Source: Brevibacillus formosus (GTDB lineage Bacteria; Bacillota; Bacilli; Brevibacillales; Brevibacillaceae). From it: a stretch of DNA of 64,000 nucleotides. A model generated the notes under the pieces. It saw nothing but the letters and a program-made list of their open reading frames with translations, searched no databases and was not told where the DNA came from. The stretch spans positions 121,613-185,612 of the forward strand of contig NZ_PXZL01000012.1 in assembly GCF_003013405.1 (NCBI RefSeq). Reading direction: 5' to 3'. This document shows, piece after piece, positions 16,944 through 26,579 of this stretch. Positions within the stretch are counted from its first letter, which is position 1. Each line of letters opens with the position of its first letter. Both the position numbers and the translations under genes were made by a program.

Positions 16944-18316
16944 CGGATAGCCGCCGTATTGTGATTGCCGGAACAGGCAGCGGAGCGGGTAAGACAACCG
17001 TTACCATCGGACTGATGGCTGCTCTGAAAAGAAAAGGGCACACCGTTCAGGGCTTCAAGTGCGGACCTGACTACATCGATCCTACGTATCATACGGCTGT
17101 GACGGGGAGAGCCTCGCGCAATCTGGACAGCTTTATGCTGGAGCATGAGATCGTGAAGGAGATCTTTGTCCGCGGCAGCGAGGGTGCGGACATCTCGATT
17201 ATCGAGGGCGTCATGGGCATGTACGATGGCAAGGAAGCGACCAGCGATAAAGGCAGCACGGCCGAAATCAGCATCCTGACTGGCTCTCCGGTTTTGCTGG
17301 TGGTCAATTGTCAGAGCATGGCACGCAGTGCGGCTGCGATTGTCAAAGGCTTTCAATTGCTTAATCCACAGGCGAGAATTGTCGGTGTCATCGCGAACAA
17401 GGTCGGCAGCGAAGGGCATCACAAAATCGTGAAGGCAGCTATTGAGCAGGAGTGCGGGATTCCGGTCGTGGGTTACCTGAAGCGGGAAAACGAGCTGGAA
17501 ATACCGGAACGTCATCTCGGATTGGTGCCATCTGTCGAGCGTGGAGAGTTGACTCCTTTGTTTGAAAAGCTGGCTGATCTGATTGCGGAGACAGTCGATT
17601 TGGAGCAAATCTGGGAACTGGCAAAGGCAGAGCCGCTGCAAGCGGAACCTACCCTGTTTGCTCCGCGAAAAGCATCTGCCAATGTCACCATTGCTGTAGC
17701 GAAGGACCCTGCTTTTCATTTTTACTATCCGGAAAATTTGGAGCTACTCGAAGCATATGGCGCGAAGCTCGCGTTCTTTTCTCCGTTAGCCGGAGAGGGA
17801 GTGCCTGAGGATGCGGATGGCTTGTACATCGGGGGAGGCTTCCCGGAGGAATTTGCAGCAGAGCTATCGCAAAATGAAGCGGTGAAACAATCGATCCGAT
17901 CTGCGATCACAAAAGGCTTGCCAACCTTGGCTGAATGCGGCGGTTACATGTTTTTGACAGAGGCAATCGTGACGACCGAAGGCGACAGCTATCCGATGGT
18001 GGGGCTCATCCCGGGAAAGGTGACCATGCAGAAAAAGCTCGCAGCGCTCGGCTATCGGGAAGTGCGCGGCAAGGAAGGCAATTTCTTGCTCGGCACCGAA
18101 GAACAGGCAAAAGGGCATGAATTCCACTACTCTACGTATGCATCGGATCAGCAATTGCCAACAGCCTACGAAACAAAAGGACTTCGCGGCACGAAACCGG
18201 AGGGCTATGCCCAGGATAACCTGGTCGCAGGCTATACTCACTTGCATTTCGGCTCCAATCCCGAACTGGTTGAGCGTTGGCTGAACCGATGTGCGGAGGT
18301 GGCCGCTCGTGCCTAA
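16940..18316 (+). CDS. cbiA: Cobyrinic acid a,c-diamide synthase
   Basis: Uses glutamine and ATP to amidate the a and c side chains of (cobalt) cobyrinate. The 458-residue product has an N-terminal MinD/dethiobiotin-synthetase-like P-loop domain (GTGSGAGKTTVTIGLM, FKCGPDYIDPTYH). The C-terminal class I glutamine amidotransferase-like domain has the nucleophile in LAECGGYMFL and HFGSNPELVERWL near the end. Start overlaps the cbiG stop (ATGA). In aerobic nomenclature this is cobB. Confidence 0.94.
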   Translation: MTDSRRIVIAGTGSGAGKTTVTIGLMAALKRKGHTVQGFKCGPDYIDPTYHTAVTGRASRNLDSFMLEHEIVKEIFVRGSEGADISIIEGVMGMYDGKEATSDKGSTAEISILTGSPVLLVVNCQSMARSAAAIVKGFQLLNPQARIVGVIANKVGSEGHHKIVKAAIEQECGIPVVGYLKRENELEIPERHLGLVPSVERGELTPLFEKLADLIAETVDLEQIWELAKAEPLQAEPTLFAPRKASANVTIAVAKDPAFHFYYPENLELLEAYGAKLAFFSPLAGEGVPEDADGLYIGGGFPEEFAAELSQNEAVKQSIRSAITKGLPTLAECGGYMFLTEAIVTTEGDSYPMVGLIPGKVTMQKKLAALGYREVRGKEGNFLLGTEEQAKGHEFHYSTYASDQQLPTAYETKGLRGTKPEGYAQDNLVAGYTHLHFGSNPELVERWLNRCAEVAARA

Positions 18317-19826
18317 AACCCTCCCGTTGATGGTGCAAGGTACCAGCTCGGATGCAGGAAAAAGTGCGATTGCAACAGCGCTGTGCCGGATTTTTGCCCA
18401 AGATGGCTACAAGACAGCTCCGTTCAAATCGCAAAATATGGCCCTGAATTCCTACGTGACGCTGGATGGAAAAGAAATCGGGCGGGCACAGGGCGTTCAG
18501 GCAGAGGCAGCGGGAATTCTGGCAACGACTGACATGAACCCCATTTTGATCAAGCCGACGCGAGATTCCGAATCACAAATTGTCGTCAACGGCGAGCCAT
18601 ACGGCAACATGAAAGCTTTTGCCTATCGGACGGAGTTTTATGACGAGGGCTTGCGGATCATTGAGCAAGCGTATCAACGACTTGCCAGTACCTATGAGCG
18701 GATCGTCATTGAAGGGGCTGGCAGTCCGGCGGAGGTCAATCTGAATGACCGCGAGCTCGTCAATATGCGGGTCGCTCGTCTCACGAACGCGCCCGTCATT
18801 TTGGTGGCAGACATCGAGCGCGGGGGTGTGTTTGCCAGCTTGGTCGGTACCCTCCAACTGCTCGAGCCCGAAGACCGGGACCGCGTGATCGGCGTCATCA
18901 TCAATCGTTTTCGCGGAGACCTGACGCTTTTGCAGCCGGGGCTGGACTGGTTCGAGGAGTATACGGGCAAGCCTGTCCTTGGTGTCGTGCCATTTATTCC
19001 AGACTTGTGGATCGATGCGGAGGATTCGCTGATTTTGCACCGCTATCAAGGTCAGCGTGAGACACCGCGTGAGATTGACATTGCGGTTTTGCGCTACCCG
19101 CGAATTTCCAACTTTACAGATGTGGACCCGTTTTTTGTAGAGCCGGATTGCCGGATGCGCTTTGTGACACGTTTGGAAGAGCTGGGTGAACCTGACCTGA
19201 TTGTCTTGCCGGGCAGCAAGAATACACTCGAGGATTTGCAGTTCTTACGAGAGACAGGTCTTGCCGCGGCGGTCAATGACCTTCATCATAAAGGGAAAAC
19301 GTATATCGTCGGATTGTGCGGCGGCTATCAAATGCTGGGAGAAGCCATTCATGATCCGGCTGGGGTCGAGTCTCCGTTGCAGCAGCTTGATGGGCTGGGT
19401 CTCATCCCGATGATCACGACGATGGAGCAGAAGAAAACGACCGTTTTGTCCCGCGGTGAAGCAGTATTTGCGAAGGAAAAGCTGACGGTGGAAGGCTACG
19501 AGATTCACATGGGGCAATCCGCTTATTCGCGCAATGATTTTCCTTTTATCCAGATGGAGGGGCGTACAGAGGGCTATTGTCAGGAGGAGCGGCAGTTGAT
19601 CGGCACGTATTTTCATGGCCTGTTCCACAATGACCACTTCCGCACGCTGTTGCTGAATGCCATCCGTGAGAAAAAAGGTCTCCCACCCATCACCGATCGC
19701 CCATCTTTTGTCGCTCTACGAGAGCAGGGGTACGATCTGTTGGCGGATACCGTTCGCCGCCATGTGAAGTTGGATACGATCGAAGAGTACATGAAGGCTT
19801 TTCAAGAAAAAGAGGTGCAAATATAA
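18309..19826 (+). CDS. cbiP: Cobyric acid synthase
   Basis: Amidates the b, d, e and g side chains of adenosylcobyrinate a,c-diamide. The 505-residue product has the P-loop QGTSSDAGKS, KSQNMALNSYVTLDGKEIGR, IEGAGSPAEVNL and a C-terminal amidotransferase domain with the nucleophile in VGLCGGYQMLG and GTYFHGLFHN. I chose the GTG at 18309, which has GGAGG at 18296-18300 and overlaps the cbiA stop, over the ATG at 18291 inside cbiA. In aerobic nomenclature this is cobQ. Confidence 0.93.
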   Translation: MPKTLPLMVQGTSSDAGKSAIATALCRIFAQDGYKTAPFKSQNMALNSYVTLDGKEIGRAQGVQAEAAGILATTDMNPILIKPTRDSESQIVVNGEPYGNMKAFAYRTEFYDEGLRIIEQAYQRLASTYERIVIEGAGSPAEVNLNDRELVNMRVARLTNAPVILVADIERGGVFASLVGTLQLLEPEDRDRVIGVIINRFRGDLTLLQPGLDWFEEYTGKPVLGVVPFIPDLWIDAEDSLILHRYQGQRETPREIDIAVLRYPRISNFTDVDPFFVEPDCRMRFVTRLEELGEPDLIVLPGSKNTLEDLQFLRETGLAAAVNDLHHKGKTYIVGLCGGYQMLGEAIHDPAGVESPLQQLDGLGLIPMITTMEQKKTTVLSRGEAVFAKEKLTVEGYEIHMGQSAYSRNDFPFIQMEGRTEGYCQEERQLIGTYFHGLFHNDHFRTLLLNAIREKKGLPPITDRPSFVALREQGYDLLADTVRRHVKLDTIEEYMKAFQEKEVQI

Positions 19827-20866
19827 TGGCAGTCATTTATCCGGCGATTGAGCCACGAAATCAGGAAGCAAGTGAGCAAACGAGACAGCATGTGGATCAG
19901 TTGACCAAACCGCTTGGCAGCCTTGGTCGCTTGGAGCAATTGGCTATTGAGCTGGCTGGGATGACAGGTGAGACAATGCCTGTTGTAACACCGCCGGGCG
20001 TGCTTGTTTTTGCGGCCGATCACGGTGTGGCACGGGAAGGTGTCTCTGCCTATCCGCAGGAAGTGACAGCGCAGATGGTGCTGAATATGATTCATGGCGG
20101 AGCTGGAGTCAACGTCTTTGCCAGACAAATCGGAGCCATTCAAAAAATCGTAGATGTCGGTGTAGCGGTCGAGGTCGAAGCACCGGGTGTTTACAACAAG
20201 CGAATCAGAGCAGGCTCGGGCAATATGCTGAAAGAAGCAGCGATGACCGCAGACGAAGCGCAGCGCTCCATCGCAGTTGGCCTCGAGATGGCAGAAGCGA
20301 TTATCGGGGAAGGCGCCAAAGTCGTGATCGTCGGTGAAGTGGGCATTGGCAACACGACAGCGAGCAGTGCGATCCTGTCAGCCTTAACCGGAGCTGATCC
20401 TGAGCAAATCGTCGGACGGGGAACAGGGCTGGATGACGCAGGCTGGCAGCGTAAAAAGACAGTTGTTCGTGAAGCACTCGCCTTGCATCGCCCGGATGCA
20501 ACCAATCCGTTGGACGTTTTGGCAAAAGTCGGCGGACTGGAAATCGGAGCAATGGCAGGGGCGATCATGGGAGCAGCCTCTCGCCGTGTCCCTGTGTTGC
20601 TGGACGGCTTTATTGCTACGGTAGCGGCTTTGCTTGCTGTTCGAATGGAGCCACTCGTTGCTGATTTCTTGATCGCGGGTCACCGTTCTGAGGAGCCAGG
20701 GCATGATTTTGTCCTGCAGGCATTAGGCAAGGAGCCACTGCTTAGCCTGAATTTGCGACTGGGCGAAGGAAGTGGAGCAACATTAGCGTTTCCAATCGTG
20801 GAAGCAGCGACACGGATGGTTCGTGAGATGGCGACATTCGCATCAGCAGGAGTAAGTGACCGATGA
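19826..20866 (+). CDS. cobT: Nicotinate-nucleotide:dimethylbenzimidazole phosphoribosyltransferase
   Basis: Makes alpha-ribazole-5'-phosphate, the lower-ligand nucleotide, from dimethylbenzimidazole and nicotinate mononucleotide. The 346-residue product shows LTKPLGSLGRLEQLA, FAADHGVAREGVSAYP, VGEVGIGNTTASSA, GRGTGLDD and the C-terminal LRLGEGSGATLAFPIVEAA segment with the catalytic glutamate. TAATG coupling to cbiP. No dimethylbenzimidazole synthase (bluB) is in this operon, so the base must come from elsewhere in the genome or from outside. Confidence 0.94.
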   Translation: MAVIYPAIEPRNQEASEQTRQHVDQLTKPLGSLGRLEQLAIELAGMTGETMPVVTPPGVLVFAADHGVAREGVSAYPQEVTAQMVLNMIHGGAGVNVFARQIGAIQKIVDVGVAVEVEAPGVYNKRIRAGSGNMLKEAAMTADEAQRSIAVGLEMAEAIIGEGAKVVIVGEVGIGNTTASSAILSALTGADPEQIVGRGTGLDDAGWQRKKTVVREALALHRPDATNPLDVLAKVGGLEIGAMAGAIMGAASRRVPVLLDGFIATVAALLAVRMEPLVADFLIAGHRSEEPGHDFVLQALGKEPLLSLNLRLGEGSGATLAFPIVEAATRMVREMATFASAGVSDR

Positions 20867-21648
20867 GCGGCGCGGGGAAAGTCTATCTCGTAGGAGCTGG
20901 CCCTGGCGATCCAAAGCTGATTACCGTAAAAGGAATGGAATGCCTGCAAAAGGCAGAGGTGGTTGTGTATGATCGTCTGGCAAATCCAGCGCTGCTGGAG
21001 TATGCGCCACAGACGGCAGAACGCATCTACTGCGGCAAGCTGCCAGATCATCACACGATGAGACAGGAATCGATTAATGAGCTGTTAGCGGAAAAAGCGC
21101 TGGAAGGAAAAGTCGTCGTACGGCTAAAAGGCGGCGATCCTTGTGTGTTTGGCCGTGCGGGAGAGGAAGCGCAGCATTTGGCTGAGCGAGGAATTGCCTT
21201 TGAAATCGTCCCGGGAGTAACGGCTGGAATTGCAGCCTCGGCGTACGCGGGTATTCCGGTGACACACCGCGATCACGGCTCGTCATTCGCTGTCGTGACG
21301 GGACATTTGCGCGAAGACAAGCCGGAGCTGGCGGTAGAAAAATGGAGTGCTCTCGCAAATGGCATCGACACCGTTGCCTTTTACATGGGAGTAGCCAATC
21401 TGCCGTTGATCCGGACCCAATTAATCAAGCACGGACGCGATCCACATACGCCAGTAGCCGTCATCTCTTGGGGAACACTCCCGCAGCAAGCGGTGGTAAC
21501 AGGTACCTTGGCTGATATTGAGGAACGTTTGGCCCAAAACAGTCACATCACGAATCCAGCTATCATTCTGGTCGGGGATGTCGTGAAGATGCGTGAGAAA
21601 ATCAACTGGTTTGAAGCTACGCTTGGAATAGAGCAAGTACAACAATAG
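20863..21648 (+). CDS. cobA: Uroporphyrinogen-III C-methyltransferase (SUMT)
   Basis: Methylates uroporphyrinogen III at C2 and C7 to form precorrin-2, the shared entry point of siroheme and cobalamin synthesis. The 261-residue product has GAGPGDPKLITVKGM, VVYDRLANPALL, VRLKGGDPCVFGRAGEEA and VPGVTAGIAASAYAGIPVTHR, which are diagnostic for SUMT. It is a single-domain form without fused uroporphyrinogen-III synthase or CysG dehydrogenase. The ATGA overlap links it to cobT. Confidence 0.94.
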   Translation: MSGAGKVYLVGAGPGDPKLITVKGMECLQKAEVVVYDRLANPALLEYAPQTAERIYCGKLPDHHTMRQESINELLAEKALEGKVVVRLKGGDPCVFGRAGEEAQHLAERGIAFEIVPGVTAGIAASAYAGIPVTHRDHGSSFAVVTGHLREDKPELAVEKWSALANGIDTVAFYMGVANLPLIRTQLIKHGRDPHTPVAVISWGTLPQQAVVTGTLADIEERLAQNSHITNPAIILVGDVVKMREKINWFEATLGIEQVQQ

Positions 21649-21671
21649 CAAGCCGAGGGGGAGGGAACCTG

Positions 21672-22307
21672 ATGACGCACTATGCCATGATGGTCAATCT
21701 ACAAAACAAGCGTTGCTTGGTGGTCGGTGGCGGACAGGTAGCCGAGCGGAAAATCGGCAGTCTGCTTGCTGCTGGTGCGGATGTCACCGTTGTGAGTCCC
21801 TCCTGTACGGCAACCATCCTGGAATGGGAACACGCTAAGAAGCTGAGGGTAGCACTGCGCCCCTTTACCCCACAGGACGTTGAAGAGGCAGTGCTCATCA
21901 TCGCGGCGACGAGTGATCCCACTGTCAATCTGGCTGTATACGAAGCGTGCCGTCCGCATCAGTGGATCAATATCGTTGATCGCCCAGACCTCTGTTCCTT
22001 TACCGTTCCATCTGTCGTTGCACGTGGAGACTTGCAGATTGCGATCTCTACGGGTGGGAACAACCCGGGACTGGCGAAGAAAATGCGCCGCCAGCTCGAG
22101 GAGTGGGTGGGACCGGAATACGAGGACTACACGCTTTTTCTCGGCAGCATGAGAAGACAAGTCCTCTCGCTGGCGGTGAGCGAAGCGAATAAACGGGCAA
22201 TCTTGGCAGAGCTTTTGGACGACCGCTTTTTACAATGGACCAAAAATGGCGAAACCGACCGAAGAGATCGGGAGGCCGAAGCGCTGCTTACCATAATAAA
22301 AGAGTAG
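21672..22307 (+). CDS. sirC: Precorrin-2 dehydrogenase (SirC/YlnF type)
   Basis: Oxidises precorrin-2 to sirohydrochlorin with NAD+, supplying the CbiX cobaltochelatase. The 211-residue product has the Rossmann motif VVGGGQVAERKIGSLL, ADVTVVSP, INIVDRPDLCSFTVPSVV and ISTGGNNPGLAKKMR typical of SirC/Met8/CysG-N proteins. A GGGGGAGGG ribosome site precedes the ATG. It is the last gene of the cobalamin operon; a strong terminator follows 22 bp later. Confidence 0.9.
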   Translation: MTHYAMMVNLQNKRCLVVGGGQVAERKIGSLLAAGADVTVVSPSCTATILEWEHAKKLRVALRPFTPQDVEEAVLIIAATSDPTVNLAVYEACRPHQWINIVDRPDLCSFTVPSVVARGDLQIAISTGGNNPGLAKKMRRQLEEWVGPEYEDYTLFLGSMRRQVLSLAVSEANKRAILAELLDDRFLQWTKNGETDRRDREAEALLTIIKE

Positions 22308-22328
22308 ATCAACGCAAAAGATTGTATG

Positions 22329-22362
22329 GCTCCCACTAAGCTACTTGGTGGGAGCTTTTTTC
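22329..22362 (+). terminator. Terminator of the cobalamin operon
   Basis: A 12-bp stem (22329-22340 with 22344-22355, one mismatch-like wobble) with a tight loop, followed by a run of six T. It also lies at the 3' end of the opposite-strand GNAT gene and may serve both. Confidence 0.85.
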
Positions 22363-23156
22363 TAGCTCTTTCGCCAGATCATTTCCAAATGCCTCCCGAC
22401 CTCTTGAAAGCCGAGCTTTCTGTACATTTCCTGCGGCGTATCATCTGCATAGGTCGTCAAGTACATATGGGTGGCGCCGAGCTTTTTGGCGTCCTGCATC
22501 ATGACCCGAATCATTTCCGTACCGAGTCCTCTACGCTGCCAGGCATCCAGTATAAAAAATTCCTCCATACGAACAAGCTCCTTGTGAAGATGCCATTCAC
22601 ATGCGCCGACGGGCTCCTGATCGACAAAGCACACATACGGGATGATCTCACCGGTTTCATAAACTTCTCTTTTCCGATTCGCCTTACGAACAGCAAAATC
22701 AGGGTTGATCATAACAGAATCATAAGCAGTAAGGCAGCGAATGCCTGCTTCCATGACGTCAGCTGAATCTCCTCGTAAAACGGAGCATTGTGGAATCGGC
22801 GCCAGTTTATCGGCAACCTCCAGCGGAGCGAGCATGTACAGCATCGTATTCACTTCAAACCCAAGCCGGGTCGCAAAAGACACTAACTCTTCTGAAAAAG
22901 GTAACGACGGGTGCAGTTCCAGCTTCAAGTGGCCGAGCTGCTGCTCTTTGGCACGCCGAAGCTCTTGCTCGATATAAGCTTGCACCCAGTCTTGCGAGGA
23001 AACCGACGAAATTTCTGTATAATTATGGCTATACATGTCTGGGACCGATTCATCGCGATATACGCGCACTTGTGGATGCTCCGTTCGCGTAGAAAAAGCA
23101 AGGGCATAGCGCTCCTGCAAAGTTAAAATATTCGTGAGCATTCCTTTATTCCCCAT
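22362..23156 (-). CDS. GNAT-family N-acetyltransferase
   Basis: A 264-residue protein whose last ~120 residues form a GNAT fold: the acceptor strand CFVDQEPVGACEWHL, an acetyl-CoA loop in QRRGLGTEMIRVMM (Q/RxxGxG/A), and a C-terminal YRKLGFQEVGRHLEMIW ending typical of such enzymes. The N-terminal half may be a degenerate second GNAT domain (ELVSFATRLGFEV). The substrate cannot be told. It converges on the cobalamin operon, and the start at 23156 is uncertain because another ATG is at 23141. Confidence 0.8.
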   Translation of the reverse strand: MGNKGMLTNILTLQERYALAFSTRTEHPQVRVYRDESVPDMYSHNYTEISSVSSQDWVQAYIEQELRRAKEQQLGHLKLELHPSLPFSEELVSFATRLGFEVNTMLYMLAPLEVADKLAPIPQCSVLRGDSADVMEAGIRCLTAYDSVMINPDFAVRKANRKREVYETGEIIPYVCFVDQEPVGACEWHLHKELVRMEEFFILDAWQRRGLGTEMIRVMMQDAKKLGATHMYLTTYADDTPQEMYRKLGFQEVGRHLEMIWRKS

Positions 23157-23231
23157 TTCCTGATATGGTGATAGTTGTTTGAATACTTGTCTTCCCTAGA
23201 GTAAGCCATTTTCCTGAAGGAGGAAACGAAA

Positions 23232-23927
23232 ATGTCGGATGCTTTTCAAATAGGCCCCTTTTTGTTGAAAATGAGCATGCTGGCGGTCATTGTTTCGCTT
23301 TCGCTCGGCTTTGTGGCTATATCCGCTCAGCTTAAAAATAACAGAGAAATGAAATCAGCAGTTATTGAGCTGTTGAGTAATGCACTGGTGCTGGCATTTC
23401 TCGTTTGGAAGTTCAGCTACGTCCTGTTTTATTTTTCGAAAGCGGTGGAGAATCCCTCATCCATTCTTTACTTTTCCGGGGGAGAAAACGGAGCCATGCT
23501 GGCAGTCGTGGCAGTTGTCGTCTACCTTACTAAGACGGTACACAAAAAAGCGATTCCTGTTCATTTCGTCGCCTTGGGAATGGCGACAGGCTTTTTTGCT
23601 GCAACTGGCGTTTACCAGCTGCTCACGGTCGTGTTAGAACAGAGCAGCATGTGGTATCACGTACAGCAGGTCGCCCTATGCGGCTTCTTTCTTTGGTGGC
23701 TGCATCGGGCAAAGGAAGGACTCATTCATTTGGCGGCTTGGCTAGCGCCTGTAATGTGGTTTGCCATTAGCCAAGTGTATGTGCACTTTTTTGTACCGAA
23801 TCGAGAAGCTGTGTTTGCAGGACTTTCCGGAGATCAGCTCATGTATTATGCATTCGCTCTCTTGCTGCTCTTTTTGTCCAGACGAGTGAAGCCGATAGGG
23901 GGAACGACCAATGAAGAAGCATCATAA
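23232..23927 (+). CDS. Polytopic membrane protein, partner of ResA-like thioredoxin
   Basis: A 231-residue protein with about six or seven hydrophobic segments spread along its length and few charged loops. I recognise no catalytic motif. A strong GGAGG site precedes the ATG. Its last 17 bp overlap the start of the ResA-like gene, so the two are probably co-translated. A role in delivering or anchoring a membrane thiol-disulfide pathway, by analogy with CcdA-like partners, is inferred only from this pairing. Confidence 0.65.
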   Translation: MSDAFQIGPFLLKMSMLAVIVSLSLGFVAISAQLKNNREMKSAVIELLSNALVLAFLVWKFSYVLFYFSKAVENPSSILYFSGGENGAMLAVVAVVVYLTKTVHKKAIPVHFVALGMATGFFAATGVYQLLTVVLEQSSMWYHVQQVALCGFFLWWLHRAKEGLIHLAAWLAPVMWFAISQVYVHFFVPNREAVFAGLSGDQLMYYAFALLLLFLSRRVKPIGGTTNEEAS

Positions 23928-24471
23928 TGTTTGGGCGATTGCTGTACTCTTGGGGCTTTTGGGATGGGGCATTATTGATGCGGAAATCTTGAACAGGCAG
24001 GAACCTATCGCTTCATCTGGCGAGCAAGCCAACGGGCAGATCGGAGTTGAAAAAGGAAATACCGCTCCGGATTTTGAACTCCAGCAGATAGGTGGGGGGA
24101 CGGTCAAGCTGTCCGATTTACGGGGGAAAAAAGTCATTCTCAATCTGTGGGCGACGTGGTGTCCTCCTTGCCGTGCAGAAATGCCAGACATGCAACGTTA
24201 TTACGAAGAGAACAAGGAAAAAGGCGCAGTTATTCTCGGGGTCAATCTGACCGATACGGAGTCGAGCCCGGAAGCGGTGGCGGATTTTGTGAAGCTGTAC
24301 GGCATTAGCTTCCCGATCTTGCTCGATCCCGATAAAGAAGTGGCGAATGTGTATAAAGCCATTTCGATTCCGACCAGCTACATTATTGATTCCAACGGTG
24401 TGGTCCAGAATAAATACATCGGCCCGATGAGTGAAGAAATCATGGAGAACATGTTGTCTGCAATCAAATAG
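23911..24471 (+). CDS. ResA/TlpA-like thiol-disulfide oxidoreductase
   Basis: A 186-residue membrane-anchored thioredoxin-fold protein. An N-terminal hydrophobic anchor (residues ~8-24) is followed by an extracytoplasmic domain with GNTAPDFELQQIGG and the redox motif ATWCPPCRAEMP. The CPPC motif, rather than CEPC, makes it TlpA/ResA/StoA-like without fixing the substrate. It may reduce apocytochrome c or spore-coat proteins. It overlaps the upstream membrane-protein gene. Confidence 0.85.
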   Translation: MKKHHNVWAIAVLLGLLGWGIIDAEILNRQEPIASSGEQANGQIGVEKGNTAPDFELQQIGGGTVKLSDLRGKKVILNLWATWCPPCRAEMPDMQRYYEENKEKGAVILGVNLTDTESSPEAVADFVKLYGISFPILLDPDKEVANVYKAISIPTSYIIDSNGVVQNKYIGPMSEEIMENMLSAIK

Positions 24472-24502
24472 AAAAACCGACAGCAGGCATATTGCTGTCG
24501 GT
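24472..24502 (-). terminator. Terminator, mainly for the antiporter operon
   Basis: A 10-bp perfect stem (24476-24485 with 24493-24502). On the - strand it is followed by TTTTTC; on the + strand no T-run follows. It lies between convergent genes. Confidence 0.75.
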
Positions 24503-24518
24503 AGTCATGCTTCTCCGA

Positions 24519-25757
24519 TTATCCAGCGTCTGCTTTGTTTGCTGGTTCTTTGACGGGTGTCTTTCGATCCAGACGAAACACAGCATTGAGCAACTTGTAA
24601 ATATGCTTGGATTCCTTGGTCAGCAGTGGACCTAAAATAGCGAGAATCAAAACGTAAAGAGCCGCAAATGGTTGCAAAATTTCCATGAGTGCGCCCGCTT
24701 TTCCGAGATTAGCCATGATGATGGAGAACTCACCGCGAGATACGATGGTCAGTCCGATATTGGTAGAAGCCTTGGGCGACAATCCGGCACTCCGCCCAGC
24801 CAAAAGCCCGGCGACGACGTTACCGAAAAGGGTGAGGGCAACTGCACCAATGGACAACCATACGGCTCCACCTAATGACAATGGATCAATTGTCAAACCG
24901 AAGCTGAAGAAGAACATGGCTCCGAAGAAGTCACGAAACGGCAGGATAAGGTGCTCGATGCGCTTCATGTGTTGTGTTTCTGCCAGGACGAGACCTACGA
25001 GCAATGCTCCGATAGCTTCGGCAACATGGATCGTTTCGGAAAAACCCGCAATCAGAAACAGAGCGGCAAACACTGTAATCATAAATACTTCGTTTGATTT
25101 GATGTTCAATACTCGATTCAGGAAAGGAACGAGCTTGCGGCCTACGATAATGAGGAGGAGCATGTAGCCGAGTGCAATCAATGCGGATGAGAGTACGCCA
25201 GCAAGGGAAGTTGCACCGCTTAGCACCAAGCCGGACACGATCGAGATATAGACGGCCAGGAATATGTCTTCGAACATGATGATCCCCAAAATCATCTCTG
25301 TTTCGCGATTTGCTGTACGTTTGAGATCCACCAGTACTTTTGCCACAATGGCGCTGGAGGAAATAGTGGTAATACCGGCGATAATCAAAACTTCTTTGAG
25401 TGGGAATCCAGCGGCCCAACCAAACAAGAGGCCGAGGGTAAAGTTGATGATGATGTAAATGGTACCGCCAACGGCAATGGATCGACCAGCCTTGATCAGG
25501 CGACCTACTGAAAATTCAAGTCCGAGGTAAAACAACAGGAAGAGTACGCCAATTCTGCCCATAAATTCGATGAGCGGGGCGCTTTCAATAAAGCGGAGAT
25601 CAAACAAACCGATGTCGGGAGCGTGTGGACCCACGATCATCCCGACGAGAATGTAGAAGGGTACGATGGAGAATTTTAACTTCATAGAGAGGAACCCCGC
25701 CATTGCTATGAGTGCGAGGGCAAGACCGACTTCAAAAACGATATGCTCCAATATCAC
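24519..25757 (-). CDS. khtU: K+/H+ antiporter, CPA2 family (KhtU-like)
   Basis: A 412-residue integral membrane protein with about 12 hydrophobic segments, the Na_H_exchanger fold of CPA2 antiporters ([56 protein letters not shown]). It lacks the C-terminal TrkA-N domain of Kef proteins. It is translated just after, and overlapping by 4 bp, a small TrkA-C protein, as in Bacillus subtilis KhtTU, which exports K+ in exchange for protons. The symbol follows that analogy. Confidence 0.82.
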   Translation of the reverse strand: MILEHIVFEVGLALALIAMAGFLSMKLKFSIVPFYILVGMIVGPHAPDIGLFDLRFIESAPLIEFMGRIGVLFLLFYLGLEFSVGRLIKAGRSIAVGGTIYIIINFTLGLLFGWAAGFPLKEVLIIAGITTISSSAIVAKVLVDLKRTANRETEMILGIIMFEDIFLAVYISIVSGLVLSGATSLAGVLSSALIALGYMLLLIIVGRKLVPFLNRVLNIKSNEVFMITVFAALFLIAGFSETIHVAEAIGALLVGLVLAETQHMKRIEHLILPFRDFFGAMFFFSFGLTIDPLSLGGAVWLSIGAVALTLFGNVVAGLLAGRSAGLSPKASTNIGLTIVSRGEFSIIMANLGKAGALMEILQPFAALYVLILAILGPLLTKESKHIYKLLNAVFRLDRKTPVKEPANKADAG

Positions 25758-26251
25758 TCACCTCCGTTGCTGAGAATAGTCTTGAGAGCCTTCACCTGCT
25801 TCCGTTCACCTGCAACGACCAATGTAGATCCTGTACAAAGGATATACTCGGGGCCGGGATTAATCGTTTGTTTGTGGTCTTTTTCAATAACAGCGATGAT
25901 GGTAGCGCCTGTTTCTTGACGAATGTTGAGTTCCCCAATCGTCTTGCCGATGGCAGGAGCTTTCGATTCAATCTTGTACCATTCGATCATGAGTTTGTCT
26001 AACGCAACCTCGACTGTTTCCAGTGCAGATGGTTTGTACGTCAAGCCGCCTACGATGGCAGCAATTTGTCTCGCCTCATCATCATCAAGGGTAACCATGG
26101 AGATCGTTTCGTCCAGATCATCACGGTCAAAGTGATACATTTCACGGCGGCCGTCATCGTGAATGACGATTACCAGCTTGTCGCCACTTCTGGTTTCGAC
26201 CTGGTACTTCCTGCCGATTCCTGGTAAATCGGATTCTCTGATCGAGAACAT
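25754..26251 (-). CDS. khtT: TrkA-C regulatory subunit of the antiporter (KhtT-like)
   Basis: A 165-residue cytoplasmic protein beginning [17 protein letters not shown], the characteristic start of KhtT/YhaT proteins, with a C-terminal RCK_C (TrkA-C) domain ending in [14 protein letters not shown]. In B. subtilis KhtT gates KhtU and binds c-di-AMP; the same role is inferred here. An upstream in-frame GTG exists, but GGAGGATC directly before the ATG at 26251 sets the start. It overlaps khtU by 4 bp. Confidence 0.82.
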   Translation of the reverse strand: MFSIRESDLPGIGRKYQVETRSGDKLVIVIHDDGRREMYHFDRDDLDETISMVTLDDDEARQIAAIVGGLTYKPSALETVEVALDKLMIEWYKIESKAPAIGKTIGELNIRQETGATIIAVIEKDHKQTINPGPEYILCTGSTLVVAGERKQVKALKTILSNGGE

Positions 26252-26579
26252 GTAAGATCCTCCTTCGCGCAAAACACTGTATTGGCTTAGATAGCTGCTC
26301 TTTTTTACCAGTGAGGCAACAAGTCGTCAATAATTATTTGGAATTATATCCATCCCGGTGATATTTTAGTAATAATCCCCCCCGTTGTGCGGATTATTGT
26401 CGACATTCATACCTACAACAACCATTATACACGAGATGACGTCATTTTTCTTCAAAATGAAACACTTTTATTAAAAAATGACACACTTATAAACGAATAG
26501 GAATATTAACTTTCCTCTAAAATGTGGCCGCTCCTCCATGAGTGGGCTTCGATAGAGGTTATTTTAAGGATGATGAAAC
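26252..26579. other. AT-rich intergenic region between divergent genes
   Basis: About 330 bp carrying the promoters of khtTU (-) and of the small gene at 26580 (+). It contains the palindrome ATGACGTCAT near 26434 and several AT-rich tracts. I see no convincing riboswitch or long hairpin. Confidence 0.5.

Noticed and set aside
16922..17719. 265-residue - strand open frame opposite cbiA
   Set aside because: Shadow of cbiA, which has intact catalytic motifs on the + strand.
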